From the NCBI GenBank assembly GCA_026745465.1, contig JACYXH010000512.1:1-64000 (forward strand): a stretch of 64,000 bases of DNA, read 5' to 3'. Shown one piece after another: positions 1 through 9,705 of this stretch. The notes below the pieces were generated by a model, which was not told the DNA's origin, made no database searches, and saw only the letters and a program-made list of their open reading frames with translations. Numbering within the stretch: position 1 is the stretch's first letter; each line of letters begins with the position of its first letter. The DNA is from Lota lota. Its lineage: Eukaryota; Chordata; Actinopteri; Gadiformes; Lotidae. The position numbers and the translations under genes are program-made.

Positions 1-383
1 TTTTATTTAGGAATTATGATAATTGTATTATTGTTTGACATAATCATGTCATAATAATGATACAAACATTATTAATAATAGTTATGTGTGTATTTCATAT
101 TCTATTAGAAAGTATTTTGTTTATAGCCTTATTAGTAGGGCTATTATTTTAAATAATCTTCCATAGTTATTTATATTTTATTATAAATTATTTATTATTG
201 TCATTTTTATTATTATTTGATTCAGTTTATTATATTAGACATAACAACCAAATAATCATGACTATAATGATACATGTATTTCATATTAGATTTAAATACA
301 ATACTAATAATACTGTTTAATGTTTATCATTAACAACAACAGTAAAGATTTAGCAGCCTAATCATGTCTTGTTCTCCCGTCAG

Positions 384-407
384 ATGCCTGTGAACTCACA
401 CTGGACC
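384..407 (+). pseudogene. B30.2 exon remnant (first about 24 bases only)
   Basis: The acceptor context TTCTCCCGTCAG and the following ATGCCTGTGAACTCACACTG match the start of the intact B30.2 exons at 9,706, 18,859 and 59,975. Homology stops after about eight codons and CT-rich DNA takes over. It cannot encode a domain. Confidence 0.75.
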
Positions 408-554
408 TCTCTCTCCTTAGCTCTCTCTGTTTCTCTCTTCCTCTCCCCCTCTCTCTCTTTCCTCAGTTCTCTCTCCTCTCAGCTCTCTGTCTCTCTCTCT
501 CCCTCTCTCTCTCTCTTTCCTCAGTTCTCTCTCCCCCTCTCCTTCCTCAGCTCA

Positions 555-757
555 GCTCTCTCTCTCCTCATCTCTATAACGCGGCCTGTGAAGCCCTTCA
601 GATCTGTGGTCAAGCTCACTGTCTCTCTCTCTCTCCTCATCTCTATAACGCGGCCTGTGAAGCCCTTCAGATCTGTGGTCAAGCTCACTGTCTCTCTCTC
701 TCTCCTCATCTCTATAACGCGGCCTGTGAAGCCCTTCAGATCTGTGGTCAAGGGCGT
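555..757. repeat. 69-bp tandem repeat, three copies
   Basis: The block GCGGCCTGTGAAGCCCTTCA starts at 581, 650 and 719, a period of 69 bp, joined by CT-rich linkers. Because 69 is a multiple of three, both strands stay open by chance across it. I see no coding signature. Confidence 0.85.
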
Positions 758-1725
758 TCTAAACTGATTGACCTGATGGGACGTGTTGCCCTGGCCGAGA
801 ACATATTGCACAAATACATTCAATAATTATTCTGATGACATGGAAATAAAACACAAGACTACGCACACACACACGCCACACAACCACAGATCCCAGATAA
901 GACTCACGGTGTAGCGTCCTGTAGCTATACATCTCTGGAGACGCAGCGGTGCAGAATGAAATGCATGATCAGAAGATAAATAAGTTACTGGGTGTGAGGA
1001 AACATTCTGTGAGATCTATACCAGTTTACCCAACAGAGCCATACAGCCAAATACAAACATGTTGCCCTGGCTTATGAGTATCTTACTTTTAATGAAAGTG
1101 GTCTGACAGCAACACAGAGTTTATTAATATTGTTTACCATCATAATTAATCATACTTTTGTAACATGTAATAAGTATTATTATATATTATTATTGAGTAA
1201 TTATGATAATTAGTATTAGTATTGTTTGACATAATCATATCACAATAATACAGACATTATTAATAGTTATTATGTGTGTATTTCATATTCCATTAGAAAA
1301 AGTACTTTCTTTATTATAGCCTCATTATTAGGCCTATTATTTTAAATATTTTCCATAGTTATTTATATTTGAAATGAAGATTATAGAACTATTAGTCTTA
1401 CTATTTAATAGTATCATTATATGAGACATAAGAACATAATAGTGATGCTAATACTGACATTATTAATCATAGTAATTAAACATGCATTTCATATTCAGAA
1501 CATGATATAAAATAATTGTTATTTTATTATTAATGCTATTTTTATTATTTAATTCAGTTTATTATATTAGACATAACAACCTAACAATCGTGACTGTAAT
1601 GATGCATGTATTTCACATTACATTTTAACTACAATACTATTATTACTGTTTATTGTTTGTCATTAACAACAACAACAACAACAATAAAGATTTAGCAGGC
1701 TAATCATGTCTTGTTCTCCCGTCAG

Positions 1726-1886
1726 ATGCCTGTGAACTCACACTGGACCCAAACACAGCCCACAGAGAACTCTCTCTGTCTGAGGACAACAGAAAGGTGA
1801 CGTGTGTTAGAGAGGAGCAGTCGTATCCTGATCACCCAGAGAGATTTGACTACTGGACCCAGGTGTTGTGTAGAGAGGGTCTGACT

Positions 1887-1890
<4 letters not shown>
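1726..1890 (+). pseudogene. Truncated B30.2 (PRY-SPRY) exon cut off by a CT microsatellite
   Basis: After a good acceptor at 1,723-1,725 the exon reads [20 protein letters not shown], then the PRY continuation with [12 protein letters not shown] and VLCREGLTG. At that point, where intact copies continue with CYWEVEW, the sequence turns into about 110 bp of (CT)n and never returns to the SPRY part. It is the 5' third of a B30.2 exon. It looks dead unless the CT run is read as a tail. Confidence 0.85.
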
Positions 1891-1976
<86 letters not shown>

Positions 1977-1996
1977 TCTCTCTCTCTCTCTCTCCT
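1889..1996. repeat. (CT)n microsatellite replacing the 3' part of a B30.2 exon
   Basis: A nearly pure CT run starts inside the codons for GLTG of the truncated B30.2 exon and ends at a short GC-rich block. The rest of the stretch up to 2,570 is AT-rich with a (CA)n run at about 2,411-2,457. I see no gene in it. Confidence 0.9.
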
Positions 1997-2428
1997 CGGA
2001 CGGCCGGGGAGTTTCCCCAACAGAGCCATCCCACCAATACAGACATGTTGCCCTGGCTTATAAATATTTTACTTTAAATGAACGCAGAAAACAGGAACAC
2101 AGAGTTTTCACAAAAAGGTGCTTTTATTTATTTATTGTAAATAATAAAACAGGTAGTGGAGAACCGATGAAAGAAACACAACTGAGACTGAAATAATAGA
2201 AACATGAATGAATGAGGTTCAACATAACACTGGTTTGTGTGGATGTTAATTATGTATGTTAGAATGAATAAAAGTAAAACAACATGACATATCTATGTAT
2301 TCTTTATATATGTAACCCTGAGCCGCTGTCTATGATGACGTTAGTAGAACAGATAGTCTTCATACAAATGATAAGCATCATTTAAAGCTTTAAATATAAC
2401 TGCCTTTTAGAATCACAGACACACACAG

Positions 2429-2461
<33 letters not shown>

Positions 2462-2699
2462 CAACGTCAGCAAAACACACTAATTCTGCCGTTCCCATAG
2501 TGTGCTGAGTTGAGTTGTATAAATATGAATATAAATCTGTAGTGGAATGCTGGACATGTCCACTTCGCTATCTACATTATACCTCTAAATGTCTTTATAT
2601 TAAATGAGAAATAATGTTGTTTGTGTGTGTGGTTGCATGCGAGCGTGAGTGATGGCATCTGATAAGAGTGTAAGAAAAACATTTCCTGACACTGATGGT

Positions 2700-2811
2700 T
2701 CAGATGACAAGCTGATGATTGGTCAGAATTCAAACATGTGACGTTTTTCCATCTGATATAGCAGAGCTGAAGCCTGAGAGCAGAAGCAGTGGAAGGTGAC
2801 AGAGAGGAACC
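2700..2811 (+). promoter_or_regulatory. Conserved upstream region of the type II receptor gene
   Basis: The 100 bases before the start codon at 2,812 are conserved in inverted form before the mirror gene (62,334-62,440). They include CATGTGACGTTTTTC, CATCTGATATAGCAGAGCTG and CTGAGAGCAGAAGCAGTGG. TGACGT resembles a CRE-like site and GATATAG could act as a weak TATA element. Promoter function is inferred from position and conservation between the two copies only. Confidence 0.4.
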
Positions 2812-4717
2812 ATGGACCACATCTATGAACTGGACCCTGGACCCACTGAGGAACCTGAGGACACATCTTTGGACCCTGGACCCACTGAGGAACCTGAGGA
2901 CACGTCTTTGGACCAGGAGGAGATCAGGAAGAGAAGATTTGGTAGGAGCCCTTTTTAAGAATTTAAAAGAAATAATCCAGTAAAAAAAGATGTTTTCATC
3001 TACATACATTTAAGATTTACATTTAGCAAACGTTTTTAGCAAAATTGACCAACCTGATGAACCAGCGACCGCACAGACAGATTTATTCTCCTAAATAACA
3101 ACATGTGTATGTTCTAGACAAACAACACACATAGACAGATTTATTCTCCTAAATAACAACATGTGTCTGTTCTAGACAAACAACACACATTTAAGTTTCC
3201 AGAACAAACAACCTGTGATTACGGCCATGAGTTACGGACTATTACTAGGCTTCTCAAGTAGTTGTGTATTTCATGATATATGTTTGGTTTAGTATTTTCA
3301 TTACTTATTATTAGTGGTAGTGCAACGTAACATTAGAGTGCCAATGGGTTTTTTTTATCCACATTTTAGTATTTTAATAAAGGCTACTCATTTAACTGAA
3401 GTGATCTCAAGTGGACTTATGGATTTAACACAATTACATAAAGTTTGTAATTAATATGAACATTTCTCAAACCATCCCAAACAACATATCCTAATATTTT
3501 CTGCGTGTGCCGTTGTGAATTTTACTGTTTGTGTACGTATGTATTACTGTATGTTTTACTATATGTATTACTGTATGCATAGCTGTATTACTGTATAACT
3601 GTATGTGTGCGTATATGTGAATAATGAGGCAGCTACAGTACCAGTAATCACTTATTGAGGTGTTTCTTGAAGATGGGGAGGGATTCTGCAGACTGTAGGG
3701 AGACTGTGAATGATAGCCACGCAGTACGAATATATCTGTGTATATTACAATGTGTGTATGCATGTGTGCGTGTGTGTGTGTGCGTGCGTGCATGCGTGTG
3801 TGTGCGTGTGGTTGTGTATGCGTTTGTGTGTGTCTGGGTGTGTGTGTGTGTGTTGGTGTGAGTGTGTGTGAGTGTGTGTGTGTGTATGTGCGTGCTTGCG
3901 TGCATGCTTGCATGCGTGTGAATGTGTGTGTGTGTGTGTGTGTGTATGTGTGGGTGTGGGTGTGTGTGTGTGTGGGTGTGTGTGTGTGTGTGTGTGTGTG
4001 TGAGTATATACATGTGTTCCCGTGTGTGTGTGCGTGTGGTTGTGTGTGCGTTTGTGTGTGTGGGTGTGCGTTTGTGTGGGTGTGTGTGTGCGTGCGTATA
4101 TGCGTGTTTTATGTGTGCGGGTGTGTGTGTGTGTCCTACTCCTGAACAGCTCTAAAGTCGCACACCATTGTCACTGTGGGCGTTGGACTGCTGAGTATTC
4201 TCCTAATCTCCCTGCGCTTCAGTGAGTATAAACCATATCATCCTGAATATAATTACAATAGTACGTTTTAATAATATTAATGATTATAATAATAGCATTG
4301 ATAAGGATAATTATTGTTAATGTTATTAGAATTAGTATGAATAATAATAATAATAATCATAATAATAATAATAATATGCTTTCCTCTAGGGGGGATGGAC
4401 TTTGTGTTTAGAGACGATGTCGTTCAGTTTTAATTTTTTAATTTTCTTTAATCGTTTATTTTGGTGAAAAGTATTAGCAAACAATAAACACAATGCCGGG
4501 TTTACAGGTCACCTTTCATATTTTCTTTTTCCCCACCCTTCCACCCCGCCCAACCCCCGCACACAACAACACACATTACGAAAATAAATAAAGAAAAAAT
4601 AATGACAAGGGGAATACATTCATAACTAATTAAAGCTAATGCAATAATACTTACAATAAAAAATAAAAAATAAAGAAAATAAAAAATAATAATAATAACA
4701 ACAATAATAATAACAAC

Positions 4718-4760
<43 letters not shown>

Positions 4761-7214
4761 TAAATCAGTTTCAACTTATTTATATTTGTCCATTTGGTTC
4801 AGGGGTATATTATTGTTGTTGTGTTTTAGAGCTGATTTCTTCTGTACTCCTCTGTCCTGTCCTAGACTCAGCGACACCTTGGACGGAGGGGAGAGAGCAA
4901 TTATTGGATGAACTTGGTAAGTGATTTATAGAAGTTATGAAATGTATTAAATCAATCATGTTACAAAACTTTCTTTCAAAAATACTCTCTGCTTTTGTGA
5001 TTTATGTTTGAACATCCCCTCTTCCGTATAACTGCCTTTATTATTGCTCTAACAGAGCATAGACTGTAAAGTACTACCAAATAAAATAAATAAAGGATGT
5101 CCCCCTTCTGGCAGCATGGTGGTACTGCAGGTGTTGTTAGTCTCCTCCTCCAGCAGGGGCAGCATTAGAGTCAGTACAGAGGAGCTTGTCTTTGTTATGC
5201 GCTCCATTAAGCTAGGTTTACAGTTCTATGTAATGCACTTCCATGAAGACAGACATATTTATATTGTGGTCTACTAAGGTCAGGTTTCAATTGTGGTCTA
5301 CTACACAAGGTCGGGTTTCAACTGTGGTCTACTACACAATGTCAGGTTTCTATTGTGGTCTACTACACAAGGTCAGGTTTCTATTGTGGTCTACTACACA
5401 AGGTCAGGTTTCTATTGTGGTCTACTACACAAGGTCGGGTTTCAACTGTGGTCTACTACACAAGGTCAGGTTTCTATTGTGGTCTACTACACAAGGTCGG
5501 GTTTCAACTGTGGTCTACTACACAATGTCAGGTTTCTATTGTGGTCTACTACACAAGGTCAGGTTTCTATTGTGGTCTACTACACAAGGTCAGGTTTCTA
5601 TTGTGGTCTACTACACACGGTCAGGTTTCTATTGTGGTCTACCACACAATGTCAGGTTTCTATTGTGGTCTACTACACAATGTCAGGTTTCTATTGTAGT
5701 CTACTACACAATGTCAGGTTTTTATTGAGGTCTAATAAGGTCAGGGTTCTATTGTGGTCTACAACAAAAGGTCAGGTTTATATTGTTGTCTACAACACAA
5801 GGTCGGGTTTCAATTGTGGTCTACTACACAAGGTCAGGTTTCTATTGTGGTCTGCTACACAAGGTCAGGTTTCTATTGTGGTCTACTACACAAGGTCAGG
5901 TTTCTATTGTGGTCTACTACACAATGTCAGGTTTCTATTGTGGTCTACTACACAATGTCAGGTTTCTATTGTAGTCTACTACACAATGTCAGGTTTTTAT
6001 TGAGGTCTAATAAGGTCAGGGTTCTATTGTGGTCTACAACAAAAGGTCAGGTTTATATTGTTGTCTACAACACAAGGTCGGGTTTCAATTGTGGTCAACT
6101 ACACAAGGTCAGGTTTCTATTGTGGTCTACTAAGGCTGGGTTTCAATTGTGGTCTACTAAGGTCAGGTTTATATCGTGGTCTACCAATGTCATGTTTCTA
6201 TTGTGGTCGACTAAGGTCATGTTTCTATTGTGGTCTACTAAGGTCAGGTTTCTATTGTGGTCTACAACAAAAGGTCAGGTTTATATTGTTGTCTACAACA
6301 CAAGGTCGGGTTTCAATTGTGGTCTACTACACAAGGTCAGGTTTCTATTGTGGTCTACTAAGGTTGGGTTTCAATTGTGGTCTACTAAGGTCAGGTTTAT
6401 ATCGTGGTCTACCAATGTCATGATTCTACTGTGGTCGACTAAGGTCATGTTTCTATTGTGGTCTACTAAGGTCAGGTTTCTATTGTGGTCTACTAAGGTT
6501 AGGTTTCTATTGTGGTCTAGTACACAAGGTCAGGTCTCAGGGTTGTGTGTCACAAGTAATGAAGACACTAAGATAAGCAGTTCTGTGTTTGTTAAGGATT
6601 TTCTTTTACATTCAACAGATGATTTGGCCCTTCTGGGCTGGCTGTTTTTCGACCAGAGTCTCTACTTTATTTCTACTACTGAGAAGAGCTGGACAGACAG
6701 TAGAGAAGACTGTCTGCAAAGAAACGCAGACCTGGTAGTTATCAACAGCAGAGAAGAACAGGTGTGTGTGTATGTGTGTGTGTGGGATAAATTTTTCATT
6801 CAGTCAGCTGTGTTGTCATGACAACAGATGCTATTACTATTGGAAACAGGGGTTTGTCAGCAGATTGAGGGGTGCTACCTGGATTGGACTGAGTGATCGA
6901 GACAAAGAGGGGATCTTCAAGTGGGTGGATGGTACCCACATGACTTCAAGGTAAGGCTGATGACTCTATTCAGCAGCATCTCTTCTCTGAGAGTGATAGA
7001 GTGACATCACCTCAACACTGGGCTCAACTTGGTAATCCTTGTGGTTCTCAGTTGGAGACAAGGTGAACCACACGATGACGGTGGAGCAGAACACTGTGTA
7101 GCATGGGATGGCAGCTTGTCTGAAGAACCGTGTGACAGACTGCACTACTGGATCTGTGAGAAGGTCTTAGTCCTGGAACATCCGGAAGCTGACCTGAACA
7201 AAGAGGGTCCGTAG
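2812..7214 (+). CDS. Type II membrane C-type lectin receptor (CD209/asialoglycoprotein-receptor-like), six exons
   Basis: The exon model is 2812-2941, 4150-4221, 4866-4916, 6619-6761, 6850-6950 and 7052-7214. All have GT/AG ends and the sum is 660 nt (219 aa plus stop). Exon 1 encodes an acidic cytoplasmic tail with two [13 protein letters not shown] repeats, ending in basic RKRR. Exon 2 is the membrane span ([16 protein letters not shown]), and exon 3 a short stalk. Exons 4-6 form a C-type lectin domain with [53 protein letters not shown] and YWICEK. Cysteines at DC, EHC, EPC and WIC fit the family's two disulfides. Basic residues before the span predict N-in, lectin-out topology. The Ca2+/sugar motif reads EPH instead of EPN, and WND is WDG, so mannose-type binding is doubtful. 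Exon 5 lacks a few residues found in related lectins. Confidence 0.78.
3060..3190. repeat. About 60-bp tandem repeat in intron 1 of the lectin gene, two copies
   Basis: A unit containing CAGATTTATTCTCCTAAATA and GTTCTAGACAAACAACACAC occurs twice. The mirror gene has three copies in reverse at 61,855-62,040. The intron also holds AAACGTTT/TTTAGCAAACG, which resembles the tail of a common teleost retroposon. Confidence 0.75.
3729..4138. repeat. (TG)n-rich degenerate microsatellite next to the transmembrane exon
   Basis: About 400 bp of TG-rich DNA with interspersed CG, TA and GG steps ends some 10 bp before the transmembrane exon acceptor at 4,147-4,149. The mirror gene has only a short TG run there. 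Open frames through it encode only Cys-Val or Thr-His runs and are not genes. Confidence 0.9.
4678..4758. repeat. (AAT)n microsatellite
   Basis: An A-rich stretch followed by a long AAT/AAC triplet run lies in intron 2, just before the stalk exon. The rest of 4,222-4,865 is AT-rich intron. Confidence 0.85.
5268..6541. repeat. Minisatellite of 25-31 bp units in intron 3
   Basis: About 1.27 kb built from GGTCAGGTTTCTATTGTGGT followed by CTACTACACAA (31 bp) or CTACTAA (shorter form). Variants contain GGGTTTCAA or ATGTCAGG. Higher-order repetition is visible: blocks at about 5,700-6,060 recur at about 5,990-6,320. Long open frames across it arise from the repeat and are not coding. It separates the stalk exon from the lectin exons. 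Confidence 0.95.
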
Positions 7215-8133
7215 ACTTTGTTTGTGTTCATGAGTTGAGAATGGTTCCTCCTTTCTATTCTCTGTGCAGTAGATACAGTATAAATACTCTTTATGAATGG
7301 AAAGGTGGTTGGATGTGTGTACCTCTGATCAGGGTCTGTGTCTACTAGTGATGCAGGGTTTAGGTATTTTCTCACCTGAATCCTCATCTTGCTGTAACTG
7401 CACCCGACCGCTACTCAGACCGCCGTTTGTAAACTAGAGAAAATGACCCCCGCGTCCGCTTCCCCCCCACTATTATAAAATGGTTCCCTTATGAGGCGAA
7501 AGTAGTAGTAGTATAATTCATTATTAATTTCAAGCTGTTATTCAACAATATAATTTGTCTAAATTGTTGCCATCTTTTTCAGCACATGAGAACAGTAATT
7601 CATTTGGATTAAAGCACCAATCAACTAACTGCATTCTTTCCTTATCCAGCTGAAATATTACAAAATAAAGAGGCATTTGCATGTGAACATTAATAAAGAA
7701 TATAACAGGCGCAGATTAGGCTATAATAAAACATGTATCCTATTGTAAAATAACTCAGAATACAATGTGCATGTAATGTAAATACAATATTCTGTCCAAC
7801 ACATAAGATATTCTGAAAAAAATCACGTAGGAAAGGCTATAATGGCGTTAAAAAATATGCAATACCAATATTTGTGTTCTCCTCCGCAAGCTCCGCCCCC
7901 GACTCATTTATCTCTGAGCTGGAGTGTCTTCCCCTCCCTGGGAAATCTTTGTAGATACTGCTGTGATATTCAATCATGTATGAAAAGGCAGGCGAGAAAA
8001 CTGGGTCTGAATCTTCTGGGTCGCCCTCTAGTGGACAGGTATGAGAGAGATTGAAGGGAGTGTTTTGATGATGCATCTTTAGATACGTGTTGTACAACGT
8101 TCACTCATTTCGTCCTGGTTTCTTCTGGTTCAG
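7215..8133. other. Non-coding stretch between the lectin stop codon and the Ig exon
   Basis: Mostly AT-rich sequence after the TAG at 7,212-7,214. A polyadenylation-like AATAAA is not obvious close to the stop. A GC-richer patch at 7,860-8,045 contains CTCCGCCCCCGACTC and GCCCTCTAGTGGACAGG. The latter resembles a phrase common in fish short interspersed repeats, but I cannot assign a family. Confidence 0.4.
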
Positions 8134-8439
8134 TGATGCCCGTGAAGGAGGAGGCCCCCAGCATCACAGAGTTCCACTCCTCTACCAAGGTGTTGCCCGT
8201 GGGCCACACCGCCCAATTCTCCTGCGATGCCGGCGGCACGCCGGAGCCCGCCGTCGAGTGGCTACACAACGGCAGGCCCCTGGAGAGGGACAGCACAGAC
8301 AACCAATCAGAGCCTGCGGCCTGGGTGGAGAGGGGGTTCCTCTTCGTCAGAGGTGTGAAGTATGGTGTGAACACGGTCTGCTGCATGGCGACCAACAGCG
8401 CTGGCTCGGCCAATCACACCGCAGAGCTGCTCGTTGTTG
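8134..8439 (+). CDS. Ig-domain exon (phase 1-1), possible alternative 3' module of the receptor gene
   Basis: A 306-nt exon with acceptor TTCTTCTGGTTCAG and donor GTAAGA encodes one Ig domain of about 102 residues. It has the B-strand cysteine (AQFSCDAGG), WLHNGRPLERD around the core Trp, and the F-strand cysteine pair (TVCCMATNSAG). Two N-glycosylation sequons (NQS, NHT) are present. The WLHNG and ATNSAGSANHTAEL strings resemble the membrane-proximal Ig of Trk receptors, which is only a likeness. Its phase 1 entry fits the phase 1 exits of the transmembrane exon and the stalk exon, and its phase 1 exit fits the B30.2 exon at 9,706. The lectin exons upstream end in a stop, so the exon would need alternative splicing or a promoter of its own. 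Confidence 0.7.
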
Positions 8440-8465
8440 GTAAGATCTGGATCCAATGAGAGATG

Positions 8466-8640
8466 TTTGTTGTTGATGTATTCATAACATTGTTGTTGAT
8501 GTGTTCATAACATTGTTGTTGATGTATTCATAACATTGTTGTTGATGTATTCATAACATTGTTGTTGATGTATTCATAACATTGTTGTTGATATATTCAT
8601 AACATTGTTGTTGATGTATTTATAATATTGTTGTTTATAT
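8466..8640. repeat. 23-bp minisatellite after the Ig exon
   Basis: About seven copies of GTTGTTGATGTATTCATAAC plus ATT, decaying at the 3' side. The mirror locus has the same unit in reverse at 60,690-60,835, so the array is older than the duplication of the two loci. Confidence 0.9.
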
Positions 8641-9172
8641 ATTCATAATAGTATATATATACTTATGTTTATGTATGTGTACTTATGTATATGTTTGTGT
8701 AAGTATGTACGTATATGTATGAGTACATGTCTATGTATATATAGTATGTATGTGTATGTATGAATACATGTCTATGTATATATAGTATGTAAATGTCTAT
8801 GTATATATAGTATGAGTACATGTCTATGTATATATAGTATGTACATGTCTATATATATATAGTATGAGTACATGTCTATGCATATATAGTATGTACATGT
8901 CTATGTATATATAGTATGTATGAGTACATGTCTATGTATATATAGTATGTACATGTCTATGTATATATAGTATGTATGAGTACATGTCTATGTATATATA
9001 GTATGTACGTGTATGTATGAGTACATGTCTATGTATATATAGTATGTACCTGTATGTATGAGTACATGTCTATGTATATATAGTATGTACGTGTATGTAT
9101 GAGTACATATCTATGTATATATAGTATGTACCTGTATGTATGAGTACATGTCTATGTATATATAGTATGTAT
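8641..9172. repeat. Minisatellite of ATGAGTACATGTCTATGTAT units
   Basis: A roughly 530-bp array alternates ACATGTCTATGTATATATAG with TATGTAC or TATGTATGAGT spacers (units of about 30-50 bp). It is absent from the mirror locus and therefore arose or expanded after the two loci separated. Confidence 0.9.
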
Positions 9173-9259
9173 GAACCAGTTCTATGGCTCCAACAGTTAA
9201 TTTCCAGCCTGTATGTGAGCTCAGCTTGTTCAGTCTGTTGTTCACACAGGTGTCCCATT

Positions 9260-9625
9260 GAAGGTTGAGTGCAATGTATGCATATTGGGAAATCTAAAGG
9301 TTTAACATCTTGAAAGATATCACAAGTATTGCTTAGCTATTTCATATGAGTAATGAGCTTATCATGCTGAACATTTTGATGTATAATATGTGTATGTAGT
9401 GTAAATATTGAGGGAGTAAATGCTGTTTATACATTTTCCTTGGTTTCAATGTTTTGATTGGAACAGCCACTCACACACACATGGGATTTGCTATTAACTT
9501 TAATCTAAAACTCAGAGCAAACTATTCCACTGTAGTATTATCATGCATTTCTATGTTAGTTTGTAGAGTAGATGGCAAGTGAAAAAGGACAGGAATAAGA
9601 AGTATGCAAGAGAACAGTGTTCTAG

Positions 9626-9665
<40 letters not shown>

Positions 9666-9705
9666 GAACGGTTCAGCAGCTGATCATGTCTTGTTCTCCC
9701 GTCAG
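9260..9705. other. Intron segment homologous to the NLR intron before its B30.2 exon
   Basis: Blocks such as CATTTTGATGT, TGTATGTAGTGTA, GTTTCAATGTTTTGA and ACAGCCAC occur in the same order here and, in reverse, at 18,870-19,270 before the NLR's B30.2 exon. A (GAT)n run at 9,627-9,663 sits just before the acceptor, as in the other copies. The homology indicates that this B30.2 exon and its upstream intron share an origin with an NLR 3' end. Confidence 0.7.

Larger units (their letters stand above)
1..2110. repeat. Imperfect tandem duplication carrying two B30.2 exon remnants
   Basis: Two AT-rich units follow each other. Positions 1-1150 and about 1180-2110 share the same order: AT-rich DNA with TTTGACATAATCAT, a pentamer-like ACAAC run, a B30.2 splice acceptor and exon start, CT-rich DNA, then a block containing CAACAGAGCCAT and ATGTTGCCCTGGC. 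The second unit keeps more of the B30.2 exon. The unit looks like the 3' end of an NLR-type gene duplicated and then eroded. Confidence 0.7.

Noticed and set aside
2812-2941. An ITIM or hemITAM in the cytoplasmic tail around IYELDPG
   Set aside because: The residue at +3 from Tyr is Asp, not Leu or Val, so neither motif is met.
3491-4225. Several overlapping open frames on both strands with Cys-Val or Thr-His runs
   Set aside because: They are translations of a TG/CA-rich microsatellite. The same artefact appears at 16,834-17,109, 19,825-20,189, 34,738-35,022, 43,034-43,335 and 43,867-44,168.
5243-6821. Open frames of up to 355 codons with a repeated [12 protein letters not shown] motif
   Set aside because: They are produced by the minisatellite. 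The only coding part in this span is the lectin exon at 6,619-6,761, defined by splice sites and the lectin signature.
8105-8413. 102-codon frame antisense to the Ig exon (also at 60,884-61,192)
   Set aside because: It is a shadow of the Ig exon. Differences between the two copies fit the sense frame, which has the Ig signature.
7052-8439. Direct splicing of the last lectin exon to the Ig exon
   Set aside because: The lectin exon ends in its own stop. The only donor-like site before it (AAGGTCTTA) is weak and in phase 0, whereas the Ig exon needs phase 1.
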